64,000 nt of DNA from Vicinamibacterales bacterium (GTDB lineage Bacteria; Acidobacteriota; Vicinamibacteria; Vicinamibacterales; UBA2999), in the NCBI GenBank assembly GCA_041659285.1, contig JBAZYO010000004.1:372001-436000 (forward strand). Direction: 5' to 3'. Of the stretch, positions 1 to 8,991 are shown piece after piece. Both the position numbers and the translations under genes were made by a program. Position 1 is the stretch's first letter. Each line of letters opens with the position of its first letter. The notes beneath the pieces were generated by a model. It was not told the origin of the DNA, made no database searches, and saw only the letters and a program-made list of their open reading frames with translations.

Positions 1-44
1 TGGCGATTGGCGGCCAGGTCATCGACGACCAGAATCGTGGCCAT
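1..44 (-). CDS. Response regulator receiver protein, N-terminal start only (runs off the window)
   Basis: Reading the minus strand from the ATG at 44 gives M-A-T-I-L-V-V-D-D-L-A-A-N-R. This is the first beta strand and the acidic Asp pair of a CheY-like receiver domain. Everything downstream lies outside the window, so the output domain is unknown. The gene is divergent from the methyltransferase that starts at 146. The call rests on 14 residues, but the hydrophobic-V-V-D-D pattern followed by N-R is very characteristic of receivers. Confidence 0.6.
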   Translation of the reverse strand, partial: MATILVVDDLAANR

Positions 45-145
45 ACCGCAGCATAGGGGCACCGCCCCGGGGTGGGTGTGCAATACCGCACATGCGGATT
101 GCCGGGGGGGCATTGCGCCCGGGCGCCAAGTACAATCGTTCTGCC

Positions 146-793
146 ATGTCTCGGCTGACGCCGGAACCAGTCCTCGACTACCTCACGCGGTTGCGGCGCG
201 ACCCGCACGAGTACCTGGCCGTGATCGAACGCGAGGGACTCGCGGAAGGGCGGGCGATCGTCTGCCCCGACACCGGCGCCCTGTTGCACACGCTCGCCCT
301 CGGCTGTGGCGCAAGGCGAATCCTCGAAATCGGCACCTCGATCGGCTACTCCACGCTGTGGCTGGCCGCGGCGCTGCCGGCCGATGGCATGATGATCAGC
401 ATGGAATGCGAAGCCGCGCTGGCCGGCCGTGCCCGTGACCACCTCACCGTGGCCGGTTACGGTAGCCGGGTCAGCGTGATGGTCGGTGACGCCACGCGCT
501 TCCTCCACAAGGTCGCCGGACCGTTCGACCTCATCTTCCAGGACAGCGACAAGGTGCTCTACGAATCGATGCACCACCGCCTTGTCGAGCTGCTCCGCCC
601 CGGCGGCGTACTGGTGGCTGATAACATCCTGTGGAACGGCGAAGTGTTCCCCGGCTACGTCAATGACAGGACCCACAGCGACACGACCACGGCGGCGATC
701 GTGAGCTTCAACCGCCATTTGGCCGACGACCCGCGTCTCTACACCTCGTTTCTGCCGGTGGGCGACGGCGTCTCGGTGTCAGTGAGACTCTGA
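146..793 (+). CDS. SAM-dependent O-methyltransferase (CCoAOMT/MDMC type)
   Basis: A 215-residue class I methyltransferase of the small O-methyltransferase family that acts on catechol-like hydroxyls, with a divalent cation in characterised members. The SAM-binding motif is ILEIGTSIGYSTLWLA. Acidic motif residues follow in LIFQDSDKVLYESM (family form D-A-D-K), and VLVADNILWNGEV is the typical metal-ligand segment with D and N. The ATG at 146 is chosen over an in-frame ATG at 92 because MSRLTPEPVLDYL matches the usual N-terminus. A TACAAT hexamer at 131-136 would also place a transcript start just before it. The natural substrate cannot be told from the sequence. Confidence 0.88.
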   Translation: MSRLTPEPVLDYLTRLRRDPHEYLAVIEREGLAEGRAIVCPDTGALLHTLALGCGARRILEIGTSIGYSTLWLAAALPADGMMISMECEAALAGRARDHLTVAGYGSRVSVMVGDATRFLHKVAGPFDLIFQDSDKVLYESMHHRLVELLRPGGVLVADNILWNGEVFPGYVNDRTHSDTTTAAIVSFNRHLADDPRLYTSFLPVGDGVSVSVRL

Positions 794-810
794 GGACGTT
801 CACGAATACC

Positions 811-886
811 TCACACGGAGTCACTGAAACACAGCAGACTTCGTTTGAGAGAATGGGACGGCGTTTCCGCGTTTCTGTGTTTCCGT
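811..886. repeat. Imperfect inverted repeat with ACGGA/GAAACACAG elements
   Basis: The left arm around 811-834 carries CACGGA and GAAACACAG. The right arm around 861-886 carries the complementary CTGTGTTTCCGT. The repeat fills most of the 121-base gap between the methyltransferase and the next gene. It looks like an extragenic palindromic repeat, not a promoter. No terminator T-tract is seen. Confidence 0.4.
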
Positions 887-914
887 ATGGAGCATTTGAG
901 GGCAGGCTTGCATC

Positions 915-1136
915 ATGACCGTAGGTGAATGGCTGGAGTGGGCGAAGGCCGACGCGGTGAAGCGCGGGCTGCCCGAAATGATCGGTCCTCTCGAGGGACT
1001 GGCCCAGGCGACCGAACGCCTGAGGTCGGCGGACTGGAATGACGATGCCGACCGCGAGACGCCCGTCGACTTCGCTCAGGGCGGGCCGGTGGATGGCACG
1101 GAGGGCCGGGTCTTCAGTCCCGGCCGCGCGAAATGA
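915..1136 (+). CDS. Small AtzG/GatC-like protein preceding an amidase
   Basis: A 73-residue acidic, mostly helical protein. Its last four bases overlap the start of the amidase gene (ATGA at 1133-1136), so the two are translationally coupled. Small helical proteins in this position (GatC in amidotransferases, AtzG with AtzE) wrap around and stabilise the amidase subunit. The sequence itself is not a clear member of either family, so the partner role is inferred from position and size. The LEGLAQATERLRSADW segment is the likely helical core. An upstream GAGGG at about 898 may serve as the ribosome binding site. Confidence 0.6.
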   Translation: MTVGEWLEWAKADAVKRGLPEMIGPLEGLAQATERLRSADWNDDADRETPVDFAQGGPVDGTEGRVFSPGRAK

Positions 1137-2479
1137 GGACGATCGCCGAGGTCGCGCCGCGCGTCGCCCGGGGCGAGCTGACGTCGGAGAGGCTGACGGA
1201 AGAATGCCTCTCGCAGATCGAGGCGCTCAACCCGAAGCTGAACGCCTTCATCACCATCACCGCGGATGACGCGCTCGAGACCGCGAGAGCGGCCGATAAG
1301 GCGATCGCCGGCGGGCGGTATCGCGGCCCGCTTCACGGCATCCCGGTCTCGCTGAAGGATCTCGTCGACCTGAAGGGCGCGCCGACCACCGCCGGCTCGC
1401 TGGTCCGCCGGGATCACGTGGCGAGCGCCGACGCGGTGGTCGCCGCGCGGTTGCGCGAGGCCGGCGCCGTGTTCGTGGGCAAGACCAACCTGCACGAGTT
1501 CGCCTTCGGCACCACCACAGAGGATTCGGGGTTCGGGCTGGCCCGCAATCCGGTGGACCCGACGCGTTCGCCGGGCGGATCGAGCGGCGGATCGGCAATC
1601 GCGATTGCCACCGGCATGTCGCTCGGCACGGTCGGCACCGACACCGGCGGCTCCATTCGCATTCCCGCCGCCGCCTGCGGCATCGTCGGCTTCAAGCCGG
1701 AGTGGGGGCAGATCTCGGCCGCCGGCGTCGTCCCCTTGAGCCGCCAGCTCGATCACGTCGGACCGCTGGCCGCGTGCGTGGCCGACGCGTGGATTCAATA
1801 CAACGCGTTGCTGCCGGCCAGCCTCCGCGTCACCGGCTTGCCCGAGGCCTCACCACTCAAGGGCTTGCGACTGGGCGTGCCCGCGGGATACCTGTTCGAT
1901 CGCCTCGACGCGGACGTCGAACGCGTGGTCGATCACACCATCGACTCGCTTCGCGCCGCCGGCGCCATCGTCACCGACGTCACCATTCCGCACGCCACCG
2001 ACATGGCGGCCATCTATCTGCACCTCGTGTTCGGCGATGCCGCCGAGTATCACGCGCGCACGCTGATGTCGCGGCCCGGGGACTACACGCCCAACGTGCG
2101 GCTGCGCCTCGAGATGGCGCGCTACGTGCTGGCCGAAGACTACATCCGCGCCCTGCGCGGCAAGGCGATCATCGCGCACGAAGTGGACCACGCCCTCGAC
2201 GGCGTGGACGCGCTGGTGCTGCCGGCGCTGGCCATTCCCGCGCCGCCGATCGGCGCCGCCACCATGCCGGTGAAGGGCGGGCCCGAAACCGTGCGCGCGC
2301 TGATGCTCCGCTGCACGCAACCGTTCAACCTCTCCGGGCACCCGGCCCTGTCGCTGCCCTGCGGCGCCACCCATGGCGGCCTGCCGGTTGGCTTGCAGCT
2401 CGTCGGCCACAAGGGCCGGACGCCGGCGTTGATGCAGACCGCGCTCGCCGTGGAACGCCTGATCGCGCTGGCCGGATGA
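1133..2479 (+). CDS. Amidase, amidase-signature family (AtzE/GatA-like)
   Basis: A 448-residue amidase-signature enzyme that hydrolyses a C-N amide bond. The Ser-cisSer-Lys triad is complete: Lys75 in GIPVSLKDL, cis-Ser150 in PGGSSGGSA and nucleophile Ser174 in TDTGGSIRIP. The 75- and 24-residue spacings match those of GatA. Length is close to AtzE-type amidases and shorter than GatA. It sits between the small AtzG-like protein and an alpha/beta hydrolase, with 4-base overlaps on both sides, which points to a catabolic amide hydrolase and not a tRNA amidotransferase. No gatB is present here. The substrate is not predictable. Confidence 0.88.
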   Translation: MRTIAEVAPRVARGELTSERLTEECLSQIEALNPKLNAFITITADDALETARAADKAIAGGRYRGPLHGIPVSLKDLVDLKGAPTTAGSLVRRDHVASADAVVAARLREAGAVFVGKTNLHEFAFGTTTEDSGFGLARNPVDPTRSPGGSSGGSAIAIATGMSLGTVGTDTGGSIRIPAAACGIVGFKPEWGQISAAGVVPLSRQLDHVGPLAACVADAWIQYNALLPASLRVTGLPEASPLKGLRLGVPAGYLFDRLDADVERVVDHTIDSLRAAGAIVTDVTIPHATDMAAIYLHLVFGDAAEYHARTLMSRPGDYTPNVRLRLEMARYVLAEDYIRALRGKAIIAHEVDHALDGVDALVLPALAIPAPPIGAATMPVKGGPETVRALMLRCTQPFNLSGHPALSLPCGATHGGLPVGLQLVGHKGRTPALMQTALAVERLIALAG

Positions 2480-3615
2480 TTCAGCGGTATTTTCACCGTT
2501 GGGAGCAGGAGCTCGCCAACGTCAGCAAGCACGAGCGGCTGGTCCGCCCTTTCGAGTGGGGCGAAGACTGGATCGACACACCGGTCCGGTCCGCCGACTT
2601 GTCGGCCGCGGAGCCCGGCGCGAACTCGGGCTTGGCCACCGTGGCGCCGGAAGGCGTGCGCGGCGCGAAGGTGGAGGGCTCGACGAGAGTCTCGGACTGG
2701 GTCGAACGCGTCATGCGGGACACCGACGCGTTCTACACGCCCGAGCCGGCGCGCTACACGTTCACGCGGGCCCTGCCCAGCGTGCGCGCGGGCGGTGAAG
2801 AGGGGCTGCTCACCTACCCGAGCGGCTTCACCACCCCGCATGCCGAGAACAACGTCGTGCAGGCGCGGTACTTCCCCGCCAACCCGATCAGGAAGCCGAA
2901 GCGCGGCGCCACGCCCGTCCGCCGGGCCGTGGTCGTGCTCGCGCAGTGGAACGCGGATCCCGAGGGGCACGTCGGGTTGTGCAAGCTGCTGTCGAAGCTG
3001 GGCATCGCCTCGCTTCGCATCAGCCTGCCCTACCACGACACGCGGATGCCGCCTGAACTGACGCGCGCCGACTACATCGTCAGCTCGAACATCGTCCGCA
3101 CGCTGCAGGTCTGCCGGCAGGCCGTGCGCGACGTGCGACTGGCGTTGTGGTGGCTGCGTGACCAGGGCTACGGGCGGCTGGGGTTGTTGGGCACCAGCCT
3201 GGGCTCGTGCCTGTCACTGCTGACGACCTGTCACGAGCCCCTGGTGAACGCGCAGGCGCTCAACCACGTGTCGCCGTATTTCAGCGACGTGGTGTGGCGC
3301 GGCCTCTCCACCGAACACGTCCGCGAGGGCCTCGAGAGCCAGGTGGACGCCGACCAGTTGCGCCACCTGTGGCGCCCGATCAGCCCGTGGTCGTTCCTCG
3401 ATCGGCTGCACGATCGCCAGACGCTGCTGGTGTATGCGAAGTACGACCTGACGTTCCCCGTGGACCTGTCGCTGAAGCTGATTGACGAGTTCCGGCGGCG
3501 CCAGCTGCCGGTGGAGGTCAGCGTGCTGCCGTGCGGGCATTACTCGACCGGCGCGGCGCCGTTCAAGTTTCTCGATGCGTGGTATTTGGGGAAGTTCCTG
3601 GCAACGAAGCTCTAG
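2476..3615 (+). CDS. Alpha/beta hydrolase (ABHD18-like)
   Basis: A 379-residue protein whose ATG at 2476 overlaps the amidase stop (ATGA). The nucleophile elbow is GLLGTSLGSCLS (G-x-S-x-G). A late histidine in VLPCGHYSTG is the probable catalytic His, and the Asp in KYDLTFP is a candidate acid. The N-terminal 140 residues form a cap-like region before the hydrolase core starts at VVVLAQWNADPEGHVG. The overall pattern resembles the ABHD18/DUF2048 group. No signal peptide is evident, so it is probably cytoplasmic. Its TAG stop is the first three bases of the palindromic repeat that follows. Confidence 0.75.
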   Translation: MIQRYFHRWEQELANVSKHERLVRPFEWGEDWIDTPVRSADLSAAEPGANSGLATVAPEGVRGAKVEGSTRVSDWVERVMRDTDAFYTPEPARYTFTRALPSVRAGGEEGLLTYPSGFTTPHAENNVVQARYFPANPIRKPKRGATPVRRAVVVLAQWNADPEGHVGLCKLLSKLGIASLRISLPYHDTRMPPELTRADYIVSSNIVRTLQVCRQAVRDVRLALWWLRDQGYGRLGLLGTSLGSCLSLLTTCHEPLVNAQALNHVSPYFSDVVWRGLSTEHVREGLESQVDADQLRHLWRPISPWSFLDRLHDRQTLLVYAKYDLTFPVDLSLKLIDEFRRRQLPVEVSVLPCGHYSTGAAPFKFLDAWYLGKFLATKL

Positions 3616-3680
3616 GTCCGGCTAAACCCGGACGCTACATCGGCAACCGGGAATGTGGCGTCCGGCTTTAGCCGGACCTA
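3613..3680. repeat. REP-like palindrome between convergent genes, supplying both stop codons
   Basis: The left arm 3613-3640 and right arm 3653-3680 are inverted copies of 28 bases with two mismatches around a 12-base spacer. The core is TAGGTCCGGCTAAA with CCGGACGC and ACAT. The terminal TAG at 3613-3615 is the stop of the hydrolase. The terminal CTA at 3678-3680 is the stop of the minus-strand gene. It can fold into a long hairpin on either strand and may act as a bidirectional terminator or mRNA 3' end. Confidence 0.8.
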
Positions 3681-3929
3681 CAGCATGCGCATCAGCTTGA
3701 CGAGCGCGTCGTAGATCGACCCCGCCAGCGACTGTACGAGCGGCGTGACCTCGCCGGAGTCCATCGACTCGGCCACCGTCACCGGATCGGTGAGCAGCAG
3801 CCAGACCGTGGCGCCCGCGATGATCGTGGCCAGCAGCCCGATGATGCCGACCAGGCTGAACAGCCGGCCGCCGAGGCCCGACGGCTTCCGCTGGATCCTG
3901 ATATCCATGGCAAAACGAGGATCATACAC
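3678..3929 (-). CDS. Small single-span membrane protein, unknown function
   Basis: 83 residues, or 76 if the inner ATG at 3908 is used. A basic N-terminus (MDIRIQRKPSGLGGR) is followed by one hydrophobic segment of about 24 residues, LFSLVGIIGLLATIIAGATVW, and an extracytoplasmic tail ending in a short amphipathic helix. No family is recognised. The start is uncertain: a GAGG lies only 3 bases before the outer ATG and 20 before the inner one. The stop comes from the REP palindrome. Confidence 0.5.
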   Translation of the reverse strand: MYDPRFAMDIRIQRKPSGLGGRLFSLVGIIGLLATIIAGATVWLLLTDPVTVAESMDSGEVTPLVQSLAGSIYDALVKLMRML

Positions 3930-4001
3930 CTCGCAATCTAAGGGTTGGACGTTGGCGGCCCTCCGCCGGTTTCAGCCTTCGCCAAGACGACGGCCGACAA
4001 G

Positions 4002-5024
4002 TCAGGCGATCAGGACGATCTTGCCGAATTGCTCGCGCGCTTCCAACCGCCGCTGGGCCTCGGCCGCCTCGGCCAGCGGGTAGGTGCGGTCCACGACCGA
4101 GCGCAGTTCGCCGGAAAAAAAGAACTGTGCAGCGCGCAGGAGCTCGGCCTTGCGGCCCATGTACGAGCCCAGCAGCGACAACTGCCGCCCGAACAGGAAG
4201 CGCAGGTCAATCTTCGCGTCGTGCCCGGTGGTGGCGCCGCAGGTCACGAGCCGGCCGGCGCGCACAAGGCACTTCAGGCTGCGGTCCCAGGTCGCCGTGC
4301 CGACGTGCTCGACCACCACGTCAACGCCGCGGCCGCCGGTGAACTCCTTGATCCGGGCCGGCACGTCTTCCGTGGTGTGGTTCACCACGTCGTAAGCGCC
4401 AAGTTGCCGCGCCCTGGCCAGCTTCTCGTCCGTCCCCGCGGTGGCAAAGACGCGCGCGCCGTGACGCCACGCAATCTGGATGGCGGCCTGCCCGACGCCG
4501 CTCCCGGCACCGATCACCAGCACGTCTTCGCCGGCGCGCAGCTTCGCGCGCGTCACCAGCATGTGCCACGCGGTGAGGAACGCGAGCGGGAACGCCGCCG
4601 CCTCGACGAAGCCAATCGCATCCGGAATGGCGACGAGGTTCTGGATGGGCACCTTGACGTACTCGGCGTAGCCGCCATCGCTGCGGTAGCCGATCACGTC
4701 GTAGGTGGGACACTCGTTGTCGCGGCCATCGAGGCAGGCCGCGCAGCGCCCGCACGACAGACCCGGCTGCAGCATCACGCGACGGCCCGTCGCGTACTCG
4801 CCGCCGGGCGCGCTCGCCACTTCGCCGGAGATGTCGGCGCCGGAAATGTGGGGAAGCGGGATGGTGACGCGCTCGATCCCGCGGCGTTGCCACAAGTCGA
4901 GGTGGTTGAGCGCGCAGGCACGCACGCGGACGACGGCTTCGCCCGGGCCGGCGACCGGTTCGGGGACGTCCTCGTAGCGGAGGACGTCGGGTCCCCCATG
5001 CGCATGGAAGCGGATGGCTTTCAC
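4002..5024 (-). CDS. Zinc-containing alcohol dehydrogenase / quinone oxidoreductase family (MDR)
   Basis: A 340-residue medium-chain dehydrogenase/reductase using NAD(P)H. The structural-zinc lobe is intact, with cysteines in GLSCGRCAACLDGRDNEC. The Rossmann fingerprint is VLVIGAGSGVGQAAIQIA. The catalytic-zinc position of true alcohol dehydrogenases is only partly conserved, so an alcohol dehydrogenase or a quinone reductase role is possible. The GTG start (MKAIRFHAHGG) directly abuts the stop of the upstream M16 gene. This is therefore the third gene of an operon with two M16 peptidase subunits, a linkage without an obvious metabolic reason. Confidence 0.85.
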   Translation of the reverse strand: MKAIRFHAHGGPDVLRYEDVPEPVAGPGEAVVRVRACALNHLDLWQRRGIERVTIPLPHISGADISGEVASAPGGEYATGRRVMLQPGLSCGRCAACLDGRDNECPTYDVIGYRSDGGYAEYVKVPIQNLVAIPDAIGFVEAAAFPLAFLTAWHMLVTRAKLRAGEDVLVIGAGSGVGQAAIQIAWRHGARVFATAGTDEKLARARQLGAYDVVNHTTEDVPARIKEFTGGRGVDVVVEHVGTATWDRSLKCLVRAGRLVTCGATTGHDAKIDLRFLFGRQLSLLGSYMGRKAELLRAAQFFFSGELRSVVDRTYPLAEAAEAQRRLEAREQFGKIVLIA

Positions 5025-6404
5025 TTAGATTTCCGGAGTCAAGACCTGATGAGGGCCGAGCCCAAGGTCAGGAAGCGATTGGCCAATCTTATCCAAGTCC
5101 CCGACGATCAGCGTCGTCATTCTCGGCAGGTCCAGGTACCGGGCCGCCACCCGGCTGACGTCGTCGATCGTGACCTGCGCGAGGCGCGGGATGAAGTCCT
5201 CGAAATAGGAGTCGGGCAGCCCGTGGAGCGCCAATTGGGCCACCGATCGCGCCACTTGCGAGGCGGTCTCGAAGCCGCGCGGATACCCCTTGCTGACGGT
5301 GGCAAACCCCAGCGAGAGCTCGTCGGCGGTGGCCGGGCGGGCGGAGGCGATGTCGCTGATTTCTTTCAGCGCCTCGCTAATCGCGGGCACGGTGACGTCG
5401 GTGCCCACGCTGGTCTGCATGACGAACGGGCCAATGCCGCGGCGCAGGTCGAAGCCCGTGCGCACGCCGTAGGTGTAACCCTTGGCTTCGCGCAGATTCA
5501 GGTTGATGCGGCTCACAAACTGGCCACCGAGAATGGTGTTGAGCATCAGGAGCGCGTGATAGTCGGGCGTCGCGCGGGGCGCGCAGGCGTGGCCGATGCG
5601 CAATTCCGATTGCGCGGCGCCGGGCCGCGACACCACGCCAAGCCTGGTCAGCGGCACGGCGGGCGGCGGCGCCAGCGCGGCGGCGCGATCGATCACCATG
5701 GTCGAAGCCGGGGCGCGCCAGCCGCCGAACGTCTCCGCCGCGGCGTCCAGCATTTCCTCGGCGGGACGGTCGCCCACCACGACGAGCGTGGCCCCGGCCG
5801 GCGAGAACAGCGCGGCGTGCAGCAGGCGCGTCTCCTCCACGGCGGTGGCGGTCAGCGACGCGGTGGTGCCGAGTCCCAGATGGCCGTATGGATGGCCGTC
5901 GTAGAGCACGCGCGCGAAGGCCCGCTCGGCCATCGCCCCGGCGTGATCCTTCATCTGTCGCAGCCGTTCCAGCCGCAGGTTGCGGATGCGGTTGAAATCG
6001 TCCGCGGCGAGGTTCGGTTCCGACACGATCTCGTGAATCAGTGCCAGCCCGGTCGCGTAGAAGCGATCCAGCGTCGTCAGGCCGACGACCACGGCGTCGG
6101 CGCCGACCTCGATGTCGAGGTCGCCGCCAATGCGGGCGACGCGGTCGGCGACGTCGAGCGCCGACTGGCCGCGGCTGCCCTCATCCAGCAGGCCGGCGGT
6201 GAGGGACACCAGGCCGTGACGATCGGCCGGGTCGGCCGACGACCCGCCTGGCACCAGCAGCACGATGGAGATCACCGGCACGGCGCTGTGCGTGACGGCG
6301 CGGAGCTCGAGTCCGTTCGCCAGCGTGCGGCGCGCGATGCGGGGAAAGTGGAAGGGACGGTCGGGTCCGGGGACCGGCAGCCGGCTGCGATCAACCGGAC
6401 TCAC
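5025..6404 (-). CDS. M16 family peptidase-like subunit, non-catalytic
   Basis: 459 residues with the M16 fold (pitrilysin/processing-peptidase family). Where active members have H-x-x-E-H this protein reads DRHGLVSLTAGLLDEG, so the zinc ligands are absent. The C-terminal half retains the typical glycine-rich YTYGVRTGFD segment that helps bind substrate. Bacterial M16B enzymes often work as an active/inactive pair, and the neighbouring gene is the active partner. The GTG start overlaps its stop by four bases (GTGA at 6401-6404). No signal peptide is seen. Confidence 0.87.
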   Translation of the reverse strand: MSPVDRSRLPVPGPDRPFHFPRIARRTLANGLELRAVTHSAVPVISIVLLVPGGSSADPADRHGLVSLTAGLLDEGSRGQSALDVADRVARIGGDLDIEVGADAVVVGLTTLDRFYATGLALIHEIVSEPNLAADDFNRIRNLRLERLRQMKDHAGAMAERAFARVLYDGHPYGHLGLGTTASLTATAVEETRLLHAALFSPAGATLVVVGDRPAEEMLDAAAETFGGWRAPASTMVIDRAAALAPPPAVPLTRLGVVSRPGAAQSELRIGHACAPRATPDYHALLMLNTILGGQFVSRINLNLREAKGYTYGVRTGFDLRRGIGPFVMQTSVGTDVTVPAISEALKEISDIASARPATADELSLGFATVSKGYPRGFETASQVARSVAQLALHGLPDSYFEDFIPRLAQVTIDDVSRVAARYLDLPRMTTLIVGDLDKIGQSLPDLGLGPHQVLTPEI

Positions 6405-7705
6405 GAGACGCTGACCTCGGTGGCATTGGGAAGCGCCAGCTGCCGGCGGCCACGCGGCACGACGCTCAGCGTGACGAGGGGAGCGTCCTGCAGCCAGCGC
6501 CGCGCGGCGGCGGCAACGCCGGCGGAGGTGGCATTCACGTAGCGCTGTCGATCGCGATCGAAGTAACCGGGGTCGCCGAGATAGGTGTTGTAAGCGTTCA
6601 ACTGATCCGACTTCCCGCCGAACCCGCCGATGGTCTGGAGGCGATAGAGGAACTGGGCTTCAGACTGCGCGAGGGCGCGTTCCATCTCCGCCGGCGCCGG
6701 TCCGGCCGCCGCCAGTTCCGCGACCGCCGCGCGGATGGCGGCGTCCAGTTCCGACAGCGCCACGCCGGCCGCCGCGGTGCAGGCGATCTGGAACAGGCCG
6801 CCGATCTCGCGCGAGTGTTGATACGCCGACACGTCGGTGGCGATCCGCCGCTCGTAAACCAGCGAGCGGTAGAGCCGCGAGGTCTTGCCGTGGGCCAGCA
6901 CGTCGGCAAACACATCCAGCTCCGCGTCGTCGTCCGCGAACATCGCCGGCGAGTGCCAGCCCAGGTACAGCCGCGGCAGCTCGACGCGATCCTCGAGCAC
7001 GAAGTCGGCGCTCGACGCGAGTGCGGCATGGGCGCGCACCGGATCGGGCACTGGTCCGGCTGGCAGATCGCCGAAGAACTGCTCGGCGAGATCGAAGCCC
7101 TGCTCGGTTTCGAGGTCGCCGGCCAGCGCCAGCGAGGCGTTGGCGGGGTGATAGAAGGTCTTGAAGAAGGCGTGGACGTCGTCGAGCGACGCCGCGCGCA
7201 GGTCCTCGGGCGCGCCGATGGTGGGCCAATGGTACGGATGATCCGGCGCGAACATCGCCGCCGACAGCGCCAGGCCCGCCATGCCGTAGGGCCGGTTCTC
7301 GTAGTTCTGCCGGCGTTCGTTCAGCACCACGTCGCGCTGGTTGGCGAACTTCGCCTCGGTGAGCGCAGGCAGCAGGTAGCCCATGCGGTCCGATTCCATC
7401 CACAGCGCCAGTTCGAGCGAGCCGGTGGGCACCACTTCCCAGTAGTTGGTGCGGTCGGTGCTCGTCGATCCGTTGATCAGTCCACCGGCGCGCTGCAACG
7501 GCGGGAAGTAGCCGTGGTCGTGGTGCGCCGAGCCCTCGAACATCAGGTGCTCGAAGAGGTGCGCGAAGCCGGTGCGCCCGGGCCGCTCGTTCTTCGAGCC
7601 GACGTGGTACCACAGGCTCACGGCCACCATCGGGAGCTGGTGATCCTCGTGCACGATTACGTCGAGGCCGTTCGACAAGGTGCGTTTGGTGTACGGTATC
7701 TGCAC
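6401..7705 (-). CDS. M16 family zinc metallopeptidase, catalytic subunit
   Basis: A 434-residue peptidase with the inverted zinc motif H-x-x-E-H in GFAHLFEHLMFEGS near the N-terminus. The downstream Glu is in the region EVVPTGSLELALWMESDR, and NERRQNYENRPYG is also typical. The GTG at 7705 is preferred because MQIPYTKRTLSNGLDVIV matches family N-termini, and an AAGG lies about 5 bases before it. The open frame continues upstream, but that part runs antisense to the transporter gene. It probably forms a heterodimer with the inactive subunit and clears short peptides. Confidence 0.87.
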   Translation of the reverse strand: MQIPYTKRTLSNGLDVIVHEDHQLPMVAVSLWYHVGSKNERPGRTGFAHLFEHLMFEGSAHHDHGYFPPLQRAGGLINGSTSTDRTNYWEVVPTGSLELALWMESDRMGYLLPALTEAKFANQRDVVLNERRQNYENRPYGMAGLALSAAMFAPDHPYHWPTIGAPEDLRAASLDDVHAFFKTFYHPANASLALAGDLETEQGFDLAEQFFGDLPAGPVPDPVRAHAALASSADFVLEDRVELPRLYLGWHSPAMFADDDAELDVFADVLAHGKTSRLYRSLVYERRIATDVSAYQHSREIGGLFQIACTAAAGVALSELDAAIRAAVAELAAAGPAPAEMERALAQSEAQFLYRLQTIGGFGGKSDQLNAYNTYLGDPGYFDRDRQRYVNATSAGVAAAARRWLQDAPLVTLSVVPRGRRQLALPNATEVSVS

Positions 7706-7718
7706 TTCGCCTTCGATT

Positions 7719-8927
<1,209 letters not shown>

Positions 8928-8991
8928 CCCTGTCGCAGCGGCGCGGAGGGGACAGACCCCTCGGCACATCCCGCTCGGGGTCAGTCCCCGG

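Noticed and set aside
3945..6542. Very long open frame (865 codons) on the plus strand opposite the dehydrogenase and M16 genes
   Set aside because: Rich in Arg, Ala, Gly and His with no recognisable motif. It is the expected antisense shadow of GC-rich codons of the real minus-strand genes.
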